Assembly: GCA_031257235.1 (NCBI GenBank)
Contig: JAIRPA010000168.1
Span: 1-23,452 of the forward strand
Direction: 5' to 3'
Source: Burkholderiales bacterium
GTDB lineage: Bacteria; Pseudomonadota; Gammaproteobacteria; Burkholderiales; Casimicrobiaceae
Length of the DNA stretch: 23,452 nt
In this document: positions 14,759-21,939 of the stretch, piece after piece
How positions within the stretch are numbered: the stretch's first letter is position 1
How the letters are laid out: every line of letters starts with the position of its first letter
Program-made: the position numbers and the translations under genes
The notes under the pieces: model-generated
The model's database searches: none
What the model was told of the DNA's origin: nothing
Seen by the model: only the letters and a program-made list of their open reading frames with translations

Positions 14759-15679
14759 ATGAACGATCGTTTCCGCCGCTTTCTTCGCTTGTTCGCGCCG
14801 ACAAACGGCTTGCGCGACGCGATTTTGCTCGATCATGTCCGCGATTATTTTGCGTTCAAACGCTACTATAAAACCCGGTTTGCGACGGATAACGCGCGCG
14901 TGTTTCCTCACCGGCTTGTCGTCGTGGCCATCATCAAAAACGAAGGACGTTATCTTCAAGAATGGTTGGAATACCATAAACTCGTCGGGGTTGAAGCCTT
15001 TTATCTTTACGATAACGATTCCACCGATCACACCCAAGCCTTGCTGGCGCCCTACATCGCCCAAGGGGAAGTCGTGTACACGGCGTGGACGGGGCAACGC
15101 CAGCAAAATAACGTCTATCACGACGCGCTTTTAAAACTGCGTTTGGTGTCTCGTTGGGTGGCCTACATTGACGCCGACGAATTCATCGTGCCGATCGCCA
15201 AACCCACCGTTCCCGAAATTTTGGAGGATTATCAAAACGAAGTCGGGCTTTCGATGCACTGGATGATGTACGGTGATAACGGACACACGACCTCCTCTGA
15301 TGATCTTGTGATCGAACGATTTACCGCCCACGCGCCCGCGCCCGATATTTGGATGAAATCCATCATCAACCCGCGCGCCGCGTTTACGATGGAGGCGCAT
15401 CACGGTTGCTTCATCGGCAATCGCTCAGCGGTGAACGAGAACGGAAAAAAAGTCCGCTCGCGCTCTTTCCCGCCCGTCGCGGACAAAATTCGCTTGAACC
15501 ATTATTGGGGCAAAACATGGGAAGAATATCTGGAGAAGCGCGCGAAAGGCACGGTGGGCGCGCGTAACCCGCTTTTGCCCTCCGATAGGTCTATGTTTGA
15601 CGAGCGCAACCGCAACGAAGTTCAGGACGACATAATGAAGCCGTATGTCTCGCTGATCAAAGCAAAGATTGGAAAGTAA
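14759..15679 (+). CDS. Glycosyltransferase, family 2/92-like
   Basis: A nucleotide-sugar-dependent glycosyltransferase of GT-A fold with 306 residues. The start of the domain reads VVVAIIKNEGRYLQEWLEYH (about 54-73), then FYLYDNDSTD, and the metal-binding DADE at 138-141 (YIDADEFIVP). These are the hallmarks of the GT92-like (Glyco_tranf_2_4) group, often found with cell-surface polysaccharide or LPS-core genes. A TTG directly precedes the ATG (14756), either could be used. It stands alone between rpiA (divergent) and hemC (same strand, 65 bases later). The acceptor cannot be inferred from this context. The last residues KIGK are followed by TAA. Confidence 0.85.
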   Translation: MNDRFRRFLRLFAPTNGLRDAILLDHVRDYFAFKRYYKTRFATDNARVFPHRLVVVAIIKNEGRYLQEWLEYHKLVGVEAFYLYDNDSTDHTQALLAPYIAQGEVVYTAWTGQRQQNNVYHDALLKLRLVSRWVAYIDADEFIVPIAKPTVPEILEDYQNEVGLSMHWMMYGDNGHTTSSDDLVIERFTAHAPAPDIWMKSIINPRAAFTMEAHHGCFIGNRSAVNENGKKVRSRSFPPVADKIRLNHYWGKTWEEYLEKRAKGTVGARNPLLPSDRSMFDERNRNEVQDDIMKPYVSLIKAKIGK

Positions 15680-15744
15680 AAGCCCCCCATAACAACCGGC
15701 AGAAACCGAAGCACAAAACATAAACACAAAAGAAAGGAATCACC

Positions 15745-16686
15745 TTGGAACAACAAAACACACCCACACAACGGTTGATCATCACCACGCGCGAATCGGC
15801 GTTGGCGCTTTGGCAGGCAAATTTTGTCAAAGACCGCATTCGCGAGTATTACCCCAAAACGGAAATCGACTTACTGGGAACCACCACGGCAGGCGATCAA
15901 ATTTTGGATCGTCCGCTCGCACAAATCGGCGGCAAAGGTTTGTTCATCAAAGAATTGGAAGTGGCGATGCAGGAAAAACGCGCCGACCTTGCCGTGCATT
16001 CGTTAAAAGACGTGCCGATGGTGTTGCCCGAAGGCTTTACCCTCGCGGCGGTGTTAAAGCGCGAAGACCCGCGGGATGCTTTTGTCTCTCCCAAATTTGC
16101 CTCGCTCGCCGAACTGCCCGCCGGCGCCATTGTCGGTACGGGAAGCCTGCGCCGCGAAGTGCAATTGCGCGAGCGTTATCCAAACTTGGATATTCGTCCC
16201 TTGCGGGGCAACGTCAACACACGTCTGAAAAAATTAGACGAAGCGCAATACGACGCCATTGTGTTGGCGGCGGCGGGCTTGATTCGCTTGGGGCTTGCCG
16301 ACAGAATCCGCTCGTTTTTGTCGATCGAAGAAAGTCTGCCTGCCGTCGGTCAAGGCGCGTTGGCAATCGAATGCCTGACCGCTCGGGACGATCTCATTGT
16401 TTCTTTGACCCCGTTGATTGATCCGCCCACCTTGATTGCCGTGACGGCAGAACGGGCGTTTTCCCGCGCGTTGGGCGGCAGTTGCGAAACACCTCTGGCG
16501 GCGCACGCCTCGTTTGACGATCAAGGCGTCCTAACGTTGCGCGGTTTTGTTGCCGATCAACAAGGAAAGGAAATCATTCGAGGGCAACTTTCCTCCGCGG
16601 CGATCCGCGTGCGGGAGGCGCAAAAGCTCGGCGAAGAGCTCGCCGCAAGATTTGTGGCGCGCGGAGTCAAACGCCTGTTGCCGTAA
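15745..16686 (+). CDS. hemC: Hydroxymethylbilane synthase (porphobilinogen deaminase)
   Basis: Joins four porphobilinogen molecules into hydroxymethylbilane during haem synthesis. 313 residues, as usual. The TTG start at 15745 is supported by AAAGGA eight bases upstream and gives the expected N-terminus. Catalytic Asp89 is in VHSLKDVPM; the substrate-handling GTGSLRRE and LRGNVNTRLKKLD are present; Cys247 in LGGSCETPLAAH carries the dipyrromethane cofactor. It heads a hemC-hemD-hemX-hemY cluster, with hemD starting on the last base of its stop codon. Confidence 0.97.
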   Translation: MEQQNTPTQRLIITTRESALALWQANFVKDRIREYYPKTEIDLLGTTTAGDQILDRPLAQIGGKGLFIKELEVAMQEKRADLAVHSLKDVPMVLPEGFTLAAVLKREDPRDAFVSPKFASLAELPAGAIVGTGSLRREVQLRERYPNLDIRPLRGNVNTRLKKLDEAQYDAIVLAAAGLIRLGLADRIRSFLSIEESLPAVGQGALAIECLTARDDLIVSLTPLIDPPTLIAVTAERAFSRALGGSCETPLAAHASFDDQGVLTLRGFVADQQGKEIIRGQLSSAAIRVREAQKLGEELAARFVARGVKRLLP

Positions 16687-17489
16687 TGGAAACATCGCCG
16701 CACGCTGACCCGGCTTTTCATCGCCGCGTGATTTTGGTCACGCGCCCTCAACCCGAAGGCGACGGGTTCGCCAATACGCTTGTCGGGTTGGGCGCGATTC
16801 CGCTGGTCGTCCCGGCGATTGAAATCGCGCCGCCCAAACATCCCGACGCGCTTGCCCACGCGCGTCATCGTTTGGGCGAGTTTGATTTTGCGATGTTTGT
16901 CTCGGCAAATGCCGTGCGTTTTGCGTTGGGCGAACCTTCGCGCGATGCCCCTATGGATCGCGCGTGGCCTTCCCATGTGACGGCGCTTGCCACCGGGCAA
17001 GGCACACGCGCGGCATTGAAGGCGGCAGGCGTGCCGGACACCTGCATTCAAACGCCTATTGCCGGCGAAGACAGCGAAGGTTTGCTGGCATTACCGCTTT
17101 TGTCGCCAATGAAAGGCAGGCGGGTGGTGATTTTTCGCGGCGAAACCGGGCGCGCGCTTTTGGGGGATGCCCTACAAGAACGCGGCGCGACGGTTGAATA
17201 CGTGTCGGCGTATCGCCGAATTTGCCCTGTCGTCACCCCTGATTTGCGGCAAACGGTGAGTAAGGCTAAACTTTCCGCTTCGACGTTTACGGCGACCGAG
17301 GCACTTTTGAATTTTGAGGCGATGTTTGACCCTGAAACGCTCACCGTGTTGAAGCAAACGCCGGCTTTTGTGCCCCATCAACGCATCGCGCAAACAGCAA
17401 CCCAACTTAATTGGCAAACCGTTGTGACCTCTTCCGGCGATCATGGACTGATTTCAGGAATGCGTCGCTATTTTATTGAACAATCGTAA
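16686..17489 (+). CDS. hemD: Uroporphyrinogen-III synthase
   Basis: Cyclises hydroxymethylbilane with inversion of ring D to uroporphyrinogen III. HemD sequences diverge widely, so the call rests on both motif and context. The N-terminal ILVTRPQPEGDGFANTL-like segment, FVSANAVRFAL, and a late TFTATEALLNF segment (the family's conserved Thr/Ser region) are all in place; 267 residues. TAATG overlap with hemC indicates coupled translation. The following hemX starts five bases after the stop. Confidence 0.93.
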   Translation: METSPHADPAFHRRVILVTRPQPEGDGFANTLVGLGAIPLVVPAIEIAPPKHPDALAHARHRLGEFDFAMFVSANAVRFALGEPSRDAPMDRAWPSHVTALATGQGTRAALKAAGVPDTCIQTPIAGEDSEGLLALPLLSPMKGRRVVIFRGETGRALLGDALQERGATVEYVSAYRRICPVVTPDLRQTVSKAKLSASTFTATEALLNFEAMFDPETLTVLKQTPAFVPHQRIAQTATQLNWQTVVTSSGDHGLISGMRRYFIEQS

Positions 17490-17493
17490 AACT

Positions 17494-18537
17494 ATGGCAA
17501 ATCATTCTCCTTTAGACACTCCTCCCAACGCCCGTCACGCTGACGATGACGCGCCGACAAAACCGCGCTCTTCAAACCTTTTTTTGACGATTTGTGTCCT
17601 TTTATTGGCAGTGGGGCTTGTGTTTGTGGGGTGGCAAAATCATCAAAAATGGACGGCTTGGCACGCCTCGGAGGGTGCGCAACTCTCCCAAGCCGCGGAA
17701 ACGGCGCGCAAATTACAAGAAGAGAGCGACGCCCGCGCGAATCAGTTTGCCGATTGGGACACGCGGTTTGAAGCGTTCGACAAAGCTGTCAAAACGATGC
17801 AAAACGAAAACGAAATCAACAAACGTTATTATTCGCAGCGTCCTTTGGTCGGCGACGACGTGTTGATGTACGAGATCGAATATCGGGTACGTTTTGCCGA
17901 GCAACAGTTGATGGTCGGCAACGCCGATATCGCGCTTTCCATGCTCAAAAAGGCGGAAGGGGATTTAGCCGCGCTGAATCGGTTGGATGTTGCCAACATC
18001 CGCGCGAAATTAAATCAAAACGTGGAGGCATTGCAATCCGTGCCGGCGTTTGACGCGGCCTCCTATATTGAGCGGCTCGACCGCGTATTAAATACGATTG
18101 ACACCTTGCAAACGCGCTCGATCCCCACGGAAATGTCGATTGACGTTCAAGTGGACGATGCCGACGGCGTCGCTGAAGAAAGTGCCTTTTCCCGTCTCAA
18201 AAAAAGCCTGCGCGAGATGTTGCTCTCCGTGGTGCGGGTTCGTGTCGGCACGCCGGATAAAGACCGTCCCTGGGTGGATATTGCGCTGGATCGGCAGGAG
18301 TTGCGTGTCCGGCTTTTATCGTTGCGCCTGATGGTCTTGACACGAAATCCTGCCGCACGCACGGAATCCATTGCGTTGAACGGATGGTTGCTCCCGCGCT
18401 TTGACGAAACCAACGACGAAGTGGCGTCGCTTCGTCAGCTTTTGGAAGACTTAACGGCGTCTTCCATTGTCGCGCCCCTGCCTGATTTAACGCCAACACT
18501 TTTGGCCATTCGTTCGTGGCGCGCGGCGCAACGATGA
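17494..18537 (+). CDS. hemX: HemX-like membrane protein
   Basis: Inner-membrane protein of the HemX family, often annotated as uroporphyrinogen-III C-methyltransferase although methylation activity is not established for this branch. 347 residues from the ATG at 17494. A short cytoplasmic tail is followed by one membrane segment (NLFLTICVLLLAVGLVFVGW), a coiled-coil-like region rich in Gln, Glu, Ala, and the family's conserved DVLMYEIEYRVRFAEQQLMVG segment. A TTG at 17476 inside hemD is another possible start. Part of the haem cluster; probably organises haem enzymes at the membrane (inference). Confidence 0.9.
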   Translation: MANHSPLDTPPNARHADDDAPTKPRSSNLFLTICVLLLAVGLVFVGWQNHQKWTAWHASEGAQLSQAAETARKLQEESDARANQFADWDTRFEAFDKAVKTMQNENEINKRYYSQRPLVGDDVLMYEIEYRVRFAEQQLMVGNADIALSMLKKAEGDLAALNRLDVANIRAKLNQNVEALQSVPAFDAASYIERLDRVLNTIDTLQTRSIPTEMSIDVQVDDADGVAEESAFSRLKKSLREMLLSVVRVRVGTPDKDRPWVDIALDRQELRVRLLSLRLMVLTRNPAARTESIALNGWLLPRFDETNDEVASLRQLLEDLTASSIVAPLPDLTPTLLAIRSWRAAQR

Positions 18538-18547
18538 GGAGCGCGCG

Positions 18548-18793
18548 ATGAAAAAATTGATTTACTGGGCAGTTTTTGCAACCGTCGCGTTATTGATCGG
18601 TATTTTTGCGCGATCCAATCAAGGCTATGTTCAGATTGCCACGCCCACCCTGCAAATTGAAACAAGCCTCAATTTTTTTATTGTGATGTGGGTGGTCTCG
18701 TTGGGGGTGTTTTATTTTTTGGCGCGCGTTTTCATTAAAATCCGATCTTGGACTCGCCCGAAAAAGCCGTCTCATGAGGTTCTGAAAAAATAA
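18548..18793 (+). CDS. HemY reduced to its N-terminal membrane domain
   Basis: 81 residues, start ATG at 18548 with GAGGAG upstream, 10 bases after hemX. The sequence matches the N-terminal two-helix domain of HemY (the family PF07219): a first membrane segment at about 2-20, then ARSNQGYVQIATPTLQIETS with the family's N-G-Y-V and I-E-T/M-S pattern, then a second segment at about 40-62 and a basic end. Full HemY has about 400 residues with TPR-like repeats; that part is missing here. No remnant of it follows in any frame before 18874, so this is not a simple frameshift. It could be a functional minimal form, or a decayed hemY. Distinct from the protoporphyrinogen oxidase called HemY in Bacillus. 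Confidence 0.75.
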   Translation: MKKLIYWAVFATVALLIGIFARSNQGYVQIATPTLQIETSLNFFIVMWVVSLGVFYFLARVFIKIRSWTRPKKPSHEVLKK

Positions 18794-18812
18794 TCCCCCA
18801 AGAGACATTTTG

Positions 18813-18841
18813 TGGTCATTTTGTTGTAATTTTTTTATTAT
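18813..18841 (+). promoter_or_regulatory. Candidate sigma70 promoter
   Basis: TGGTCA (18813-18818) and TATTAT (18836-18841) are 17 bases apart. AAAGAAGGA follows as ribosome site for the next gene. It would give the genes at 18874 and 19323 a start separate from the haem cluster. Confidence 0.45.
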
Positions 18842-18873
18842 CATTTTTAAACCGTTTTTGAAAGAAGGAATTT

Positions 18874-19293
18874 ATGATGAATACGCCAAAACTCCCCGAC
18901 ATTATTATTGATGCCCAAAATTTATACCGCGAGGAGGTCATCACCGATCGCAAAACCGGTGTCCTTCGCGTGCTCACCCCCATGACCGCCCAAGGCACGG
19001 CGGACACTTCGCGCGAAGTCATTTACATGGGAGAAGCCCAGCTGATGACTTCCATCGGCGCGCTCCCTGTTCCGTTTGAAATTCCGGGCAAAACCCTTGC
19101 CGAGGTCACGCAAAATTTCAGTGCTGCCGCTAAGGATGCCATCGAAAAAACGTTGCGTGAAATTCAGGATTTGCGCCGTCAGGCGGCATCCTCTCTGGTG
19201 ATTCCGCCCTCCGGCGCGAACTTATCGGGCGGTGGGCTTGCCGGCTTAGGGGGCGACGCGCTCCCCGGCGGCGGAAAAATTCGGATGCCGTAA
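18874..19293 (+). CDS. Small conserved-looking cytoplasmic protein, unknown function
   Basis: 139 residues; two adjacent ATGs (18874 and 18877), the second better placed relative to AAAGAAGGA. It opens LPDIIIDAQNLYREEVITDRKTGVLRVLTP, then a segment VIYMGEAQLMTSIGALPVPFEIPG, a predicted helix (LAEVTQNFSAAAKDAIEKTLREIQDLRRQA, about 70-100), and a Gly/Pro-rich flexible end (SGGGLAGLGGDALPGGG). No signal peptide or membrane segment. It resembles uncharacterised cytoplasmic proteins of Burkholderiales as I recall them, but I cannot name a family. Probably co-transcribed with gloA 29 bases after its stop. Confidence 0.75.
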   Translation: MMNTPKLPDIIIDAQNLYREEVITDRKTGVLRVLTPMTAQGTADTSREVIYMGEAQLMTSIGALPVPFEIPGKTLAEVTQNFSAAAKDAIEKTLREIQDLRRQAASSLVIPPSGANLSGGGLAGLGGDALPGGGKIRMP

Positions 19294-19322
19294 GAAAAGT
19301 CATTTTTTTGGGAGAATCAACG

Positions 19323-19712
19323 ATGAGAATTTTGCACACCATGTTGCGCGTCGGCGATATGTCGCGGTCGGTCGCGTTTTATCGGGACGTTTTGGGAATG
19401 CGGGTATTGCGAACAACGGTCCGCCCCGAACAAAAATATGATTTAACGTTCATGGGCTACGGTGACGAATCGCACGAATCCGTGCTTGAGCTCACGTACA
19501 ACTATGGCGTTGACCGTTACGAATTAGGGACGGCTTACGGGCATCTGGCGATTGAGGTGGATGACGCCAAAGCCGCGTGCGACGCGGTGGTGTCTCGCGG
19601 CGGAAAAGTCACACGTGCGGCGGGACCCGTCTTGGGCGGCACCACAATCATTGCTTTTCTCGAAGACCCGGACGGTTATAAAGTTGAATTGATTCAGAAG
19701 GGGACGTTGTAA
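19323..19712 (+). CDS. gloA: Lactoylglutathione lyase (glyoxalase I)
   Basis: Converts the hemithioacetal of methylglyoxal and glutathione to S-lactoylglutathione. 129 residues from the ATG at 19323, with GGGAG upstream. All four metal ligands of the Ni-type E. coli enzyme sit at matching positions: His5, Glu56, His74, Glu122. FYRDVLGM and DPDGYKVELIQ are typical. It is convergent with ssb; a hairpin lies between. Confidence 0.95.
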   Translation: MRILHTMLRVGDMSRSVAFYRDVLGMRVLRTTVRPEQKYDLTFMGYGDESHESVLELTYNYGVDRYELGTAYGHLAIEVDDAKAACDAVVSRGGKVTRAAGPVLGGTTIIAFLEDPDGYKVELIQKGTL

Positions 19713-19718
19713 CTCAAA

Positions 19719-19740
19719 CGGGCGACCTTTCGATCGCCCG
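19719..19740. terminator. Hairpin between convergent gloA and ssb
   Basis: CGGGCGA (19719-19725), 8-base loop, TCGCCCG (19734-19740). No U-run follows directly, though an A-run lies 7 bases further at 19748. A very similar hairpin is at 582-600. Confidence 0.45.
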
Positions 19741-19756
19741 TCTCACCAAAAAATCG

Positions 19757-20194
19757 TTAGAACGGAATATCGTCTTCAAAATCATCGGCGGGTTTGTTTG
19801 AGGACTCCGAGGATTTCCTCGATGCGCCGCCGGCATCGTCTGCCGGTGCCGAGCCGCCGCCTGCGCCGCCTAAGAGCTGTAATCGATCGCCGATAATCTC
19901 AGTGGTATAACGTTCGTGACCTTCTTTATCCGTCCATTTTTTTGTTTGCAACCTGCCTTCAACGTATGCGGTGCGACCTTTTTTTAAGTATTCCCCCGCA
20001 ATTTCTGCCGTCCGCCCGAACAAGACAACGCGATGCCATTCCGTTTTTTCTTGCTTTTCGCCGCTGGATTTATCGCGCCACTGATCGGACGTTGCCAAGC
20101 TGAAATTGCACACGGCATCGCCTCCTGTGGTGTAACGCATGACGGGATCGGCACCGAGGTTGCCCAACAAAATGACTTTATTTACTGACGCCAT
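19757..20194 (-). CDS. ssb: Single-stranded DNA-binding protein
   Basis: Tetrameric OB-fold protein that coats single-stranded DNA in replication and repair. 145 residues from the ATG at 20194, chosen because MASVNKVILLGNLGADP is the standard N-terminus and AGGAAGAG lies just upstream; an ATG at 20221 has no such support. The OB fold ends near residue 105, followed by a Gly/Ser-rich linker and the acidic tail DDFEDDIPF, which binds partners such as RecJ (also encoded in this window) and RecO. Confidence 0.97.
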   Translation of the reverse strand: MASVNKVILLGNLGADPVMRYTTGGDAVCNFSLATSDQWRDKSSGEKQEKTEWHRVVLFGRTAEIAGEYLKKGRTAYVEGRLQTKKWTDKEGHERYTTEIIGDRLQLLGGAGGGSAPADDAGGASRKSSESSNKPADDFEDDIPF

Positions 20195-20435
20195 ATTCTC
20201 TTCCTGTATCAAATGTTGCAATGCAACGGATCATTAACATCAACGCGACGCCCATCAAAAAACGCGGCGTCACCGGAAGGGTCATTTTACAGCAGAAATC
20301 GGATTTCCCGATACCGCCTTTTGTGGCAAGTACAGCTAGGGTTTTTGTTCCCATGGTTTTCTCCGTCTGTGAGGAGAAAACTGATCCGCATTTTGTTCGG
20401 CTAAAAGAAAGGTGAAAGCCAACTCGAAGAAGAAT
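20195..20435. other. Gap between ssb and tRNA, with one strong inverted repeat
   Basis: No gene supported. A 9-bp perfect inverted repeat lies at 20356-20381: GTTTTCTCC (20356-20364), 8-base loop, GGAGAAAAC (20373-20381). It may belong to tRNA termination or ssb control. Two short open frames on the plus strand (20213-20404, 20221-20415) lack ribosome sites and family features and are not called. Confidence 0.5.
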
Positions 20436-20514
<79 letters not shown>

Positions 20515-21234
20515 TCTTCGTTTTTGTTATTGTCATTTTCATGTAAAACCGTTTGCTTTTTTGTCGGAATGATGAATTTCGACCAGGTGGGATTTTGCAA
20601 GGGTCTTTATAACATTTTGGTGCCGACGACGAACCCCCAAAACCAACGTAAATACGTCATTTTAGAGGGTTTTTCATCCGATTTTTAAATCCGGGTATAT
20701 GGTTAGGTATACATAAACACGCTTTACCGGGTTTGATGCAATCAAACAGTCTACCCCCCAAAAAAGTGTCGCTATATTACCACATGCCCTTCTAAAGAAT
20801 ACCCGAACTTATTGCACCCCAACACAAGCCCTGACGCAATGCCAAACAGCTGTTTTGACACAATGCGCCAAGTGCGTTTGCGTGAGACCGACTGCAGGCG
20901 GATGATTTTGACATCTTGGGTGCGCCAACGCCAAAACCCTTTTTTCCCTTTTGGGGGGGCTTTTGCCTTTTTGCGCCTTTTTAAACCTTTTTGGGGTAGT
21001 GCCATTCCCATTAAATCCCTGCCCTTCAACCTTTTGCCCTTTTAACCCTTTCCCCTTTTGCGGCAACCTTTTGGCACTAATAAAAAGAGTTGCACCCTTC
21101 TAGGAAAGCGAAACACCAAATGAGGCAAGCATAGAGGCTTTTGTGCGTTTTGATTGTCAACTAAGCCGGACACAGCAAAAAGGGTAAGTCCGGGCGGGCT
21201 TTACCCGCTCCCCATAAATGGGCGAAAATAACGC
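20515..21234. other. Long non-coding gap between tRNA and methyltransferase genes
   Basis: 720 bases with no gene I can support. It contains a perfect inverted repeat GTTTGAT-GCA-ATCAAAC (20731-20747), a long pyrimidine-rich tract (20931-21074), a GCGGG-CTTTA-CCCGC hairpin (21194-21208) just before the first methyltransferase gene, and AT-rich sequence likely to hold promoters of both flanking genes. Short open frames over the biased tract (on both strands) follow from its low complexity. Confidence 0.6.
20931..21074. repeat. Pyrimidine-rich low-complexity tract
   Basis: The plus strand consists largely of short C-runs and T-runs such as CCCTTTT and CCTTTTTG, repeated with variation about every 10-12 bases; the minus strand is purine-rich, with several GGG runs. 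Not an exact tandem repeat. It lies 160 bases before the methyltransferase pair. Confidence 0.6.
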
Positions 21235-21939
21235 ATGACCTCATCGCAACCACTCAAAGAGCCCCAAACACCCTCTCAAACGAAATCCAAGCAACGTGTC
21301 GCGGATCACGGCGAAGTCTTTACCAATGAACGGGAAGTCAAGGCAATGCTTGATCTAGTGGCTCAGGAAACGGATCGTATTGACAGCCGCTTTCTTGAGC
21401 CTGCCTGTGGCAACGGCAATTTTTTGGCGGAGATTTTGCGCCGCAAGCTCGCGGTCGTGAAGTCGCGCTACGGGAAAAGCGTGGCGGAGTATGAGCGGTA
21501 CGCCGTGATTGCGGTCACGAGCGTTTACGGCGTAGACATTTTGGAAGATAACGTTGCCGAATGCCGCCACCGGCTGTTTGAAATTTTCGATCGGGAGTAC
21601 ACCCTTGTCTGCGGGCATGAAGCCGAAGACGACACCCGCGCGTCAGTTCGCCATATTCTCAACCATAATATTCTTTGCGGAGACGCGCTGACGATGGAGC
21701 GGGCAGATAATTCTCCGATCATCTTTGCCGAATGGTCGGCAGTGAACAGTCACCTCATTAAACGGCGTGATTTCAGATTAGATCAAATGCTCGCAGACGC
21801 TAAAGGCTATGTGCAGTTAGACATGTTTGGTTTATCGCCCGCTTACGAGCAATTGGAAATGAGCTTTACCCAAGAATTGATTTTGGCGCCTGTGCGGGAA
21901 TTTCCGCCGACTGATTACAGGAGATTGCGGGATGAATGA
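21235..21939 (+). CDS. Adenine methyltransferase-like subunit 1 (SAM motif, no NPPY)
   Basis: 234 residues. After a Gln/Ser/Lys-rich N-terminus comes GEVFTNEREVKAMLDLV (26-42), like the EVFTP region before motif I in N6-adenine methyltransferases. Motif I is FLEPACGNGNFL (53-64), followed by VYGVDIL (97-103) and ILCGDAL (146-152), so SAM binding is well supported. The position where catalytic NPPY should be reads IFAEWSAV (about 163-170), so the protein probably cannot methylate alone. ATG at 21235 follows GGGCGA. It overlaps the next gene by eight bases (ATGAATGA). The likely role is a SAM-binding or regulatory partner of the second protein (inference). The family is known to me as pairs of this kind in restriction-type loci, without a clear described mechanism. 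Confidence 0.82.
   Translation: MTSSQPLKEPQTPSQTKSKQRVADHGEVFTNEREVKAMLDLVAQETDRIDSRFLEPACGNGNFLAEILRRKLAVVKSRYGKSVAEYERYAVIAVTSVYGVDILEDNVAECRHRLFEIFDREYTLVCGHEAEDDTRASVRHILNHNILCGDALTMERADNSPIIFAEWSAVNSHLIKRRDFRLDQMLADAKGYVQLDMFGLSPAYEQLEMSFTQELILAPVREFPPTDYRRLRDE

Noticed and set aside
20772..21066. Small basic proteins on either strand over the biased tract
   Set aside because: Lys/Gly/Pro- or Phe/Pro-rich translations follow from base bias alone; no ribosome sites or domain features.
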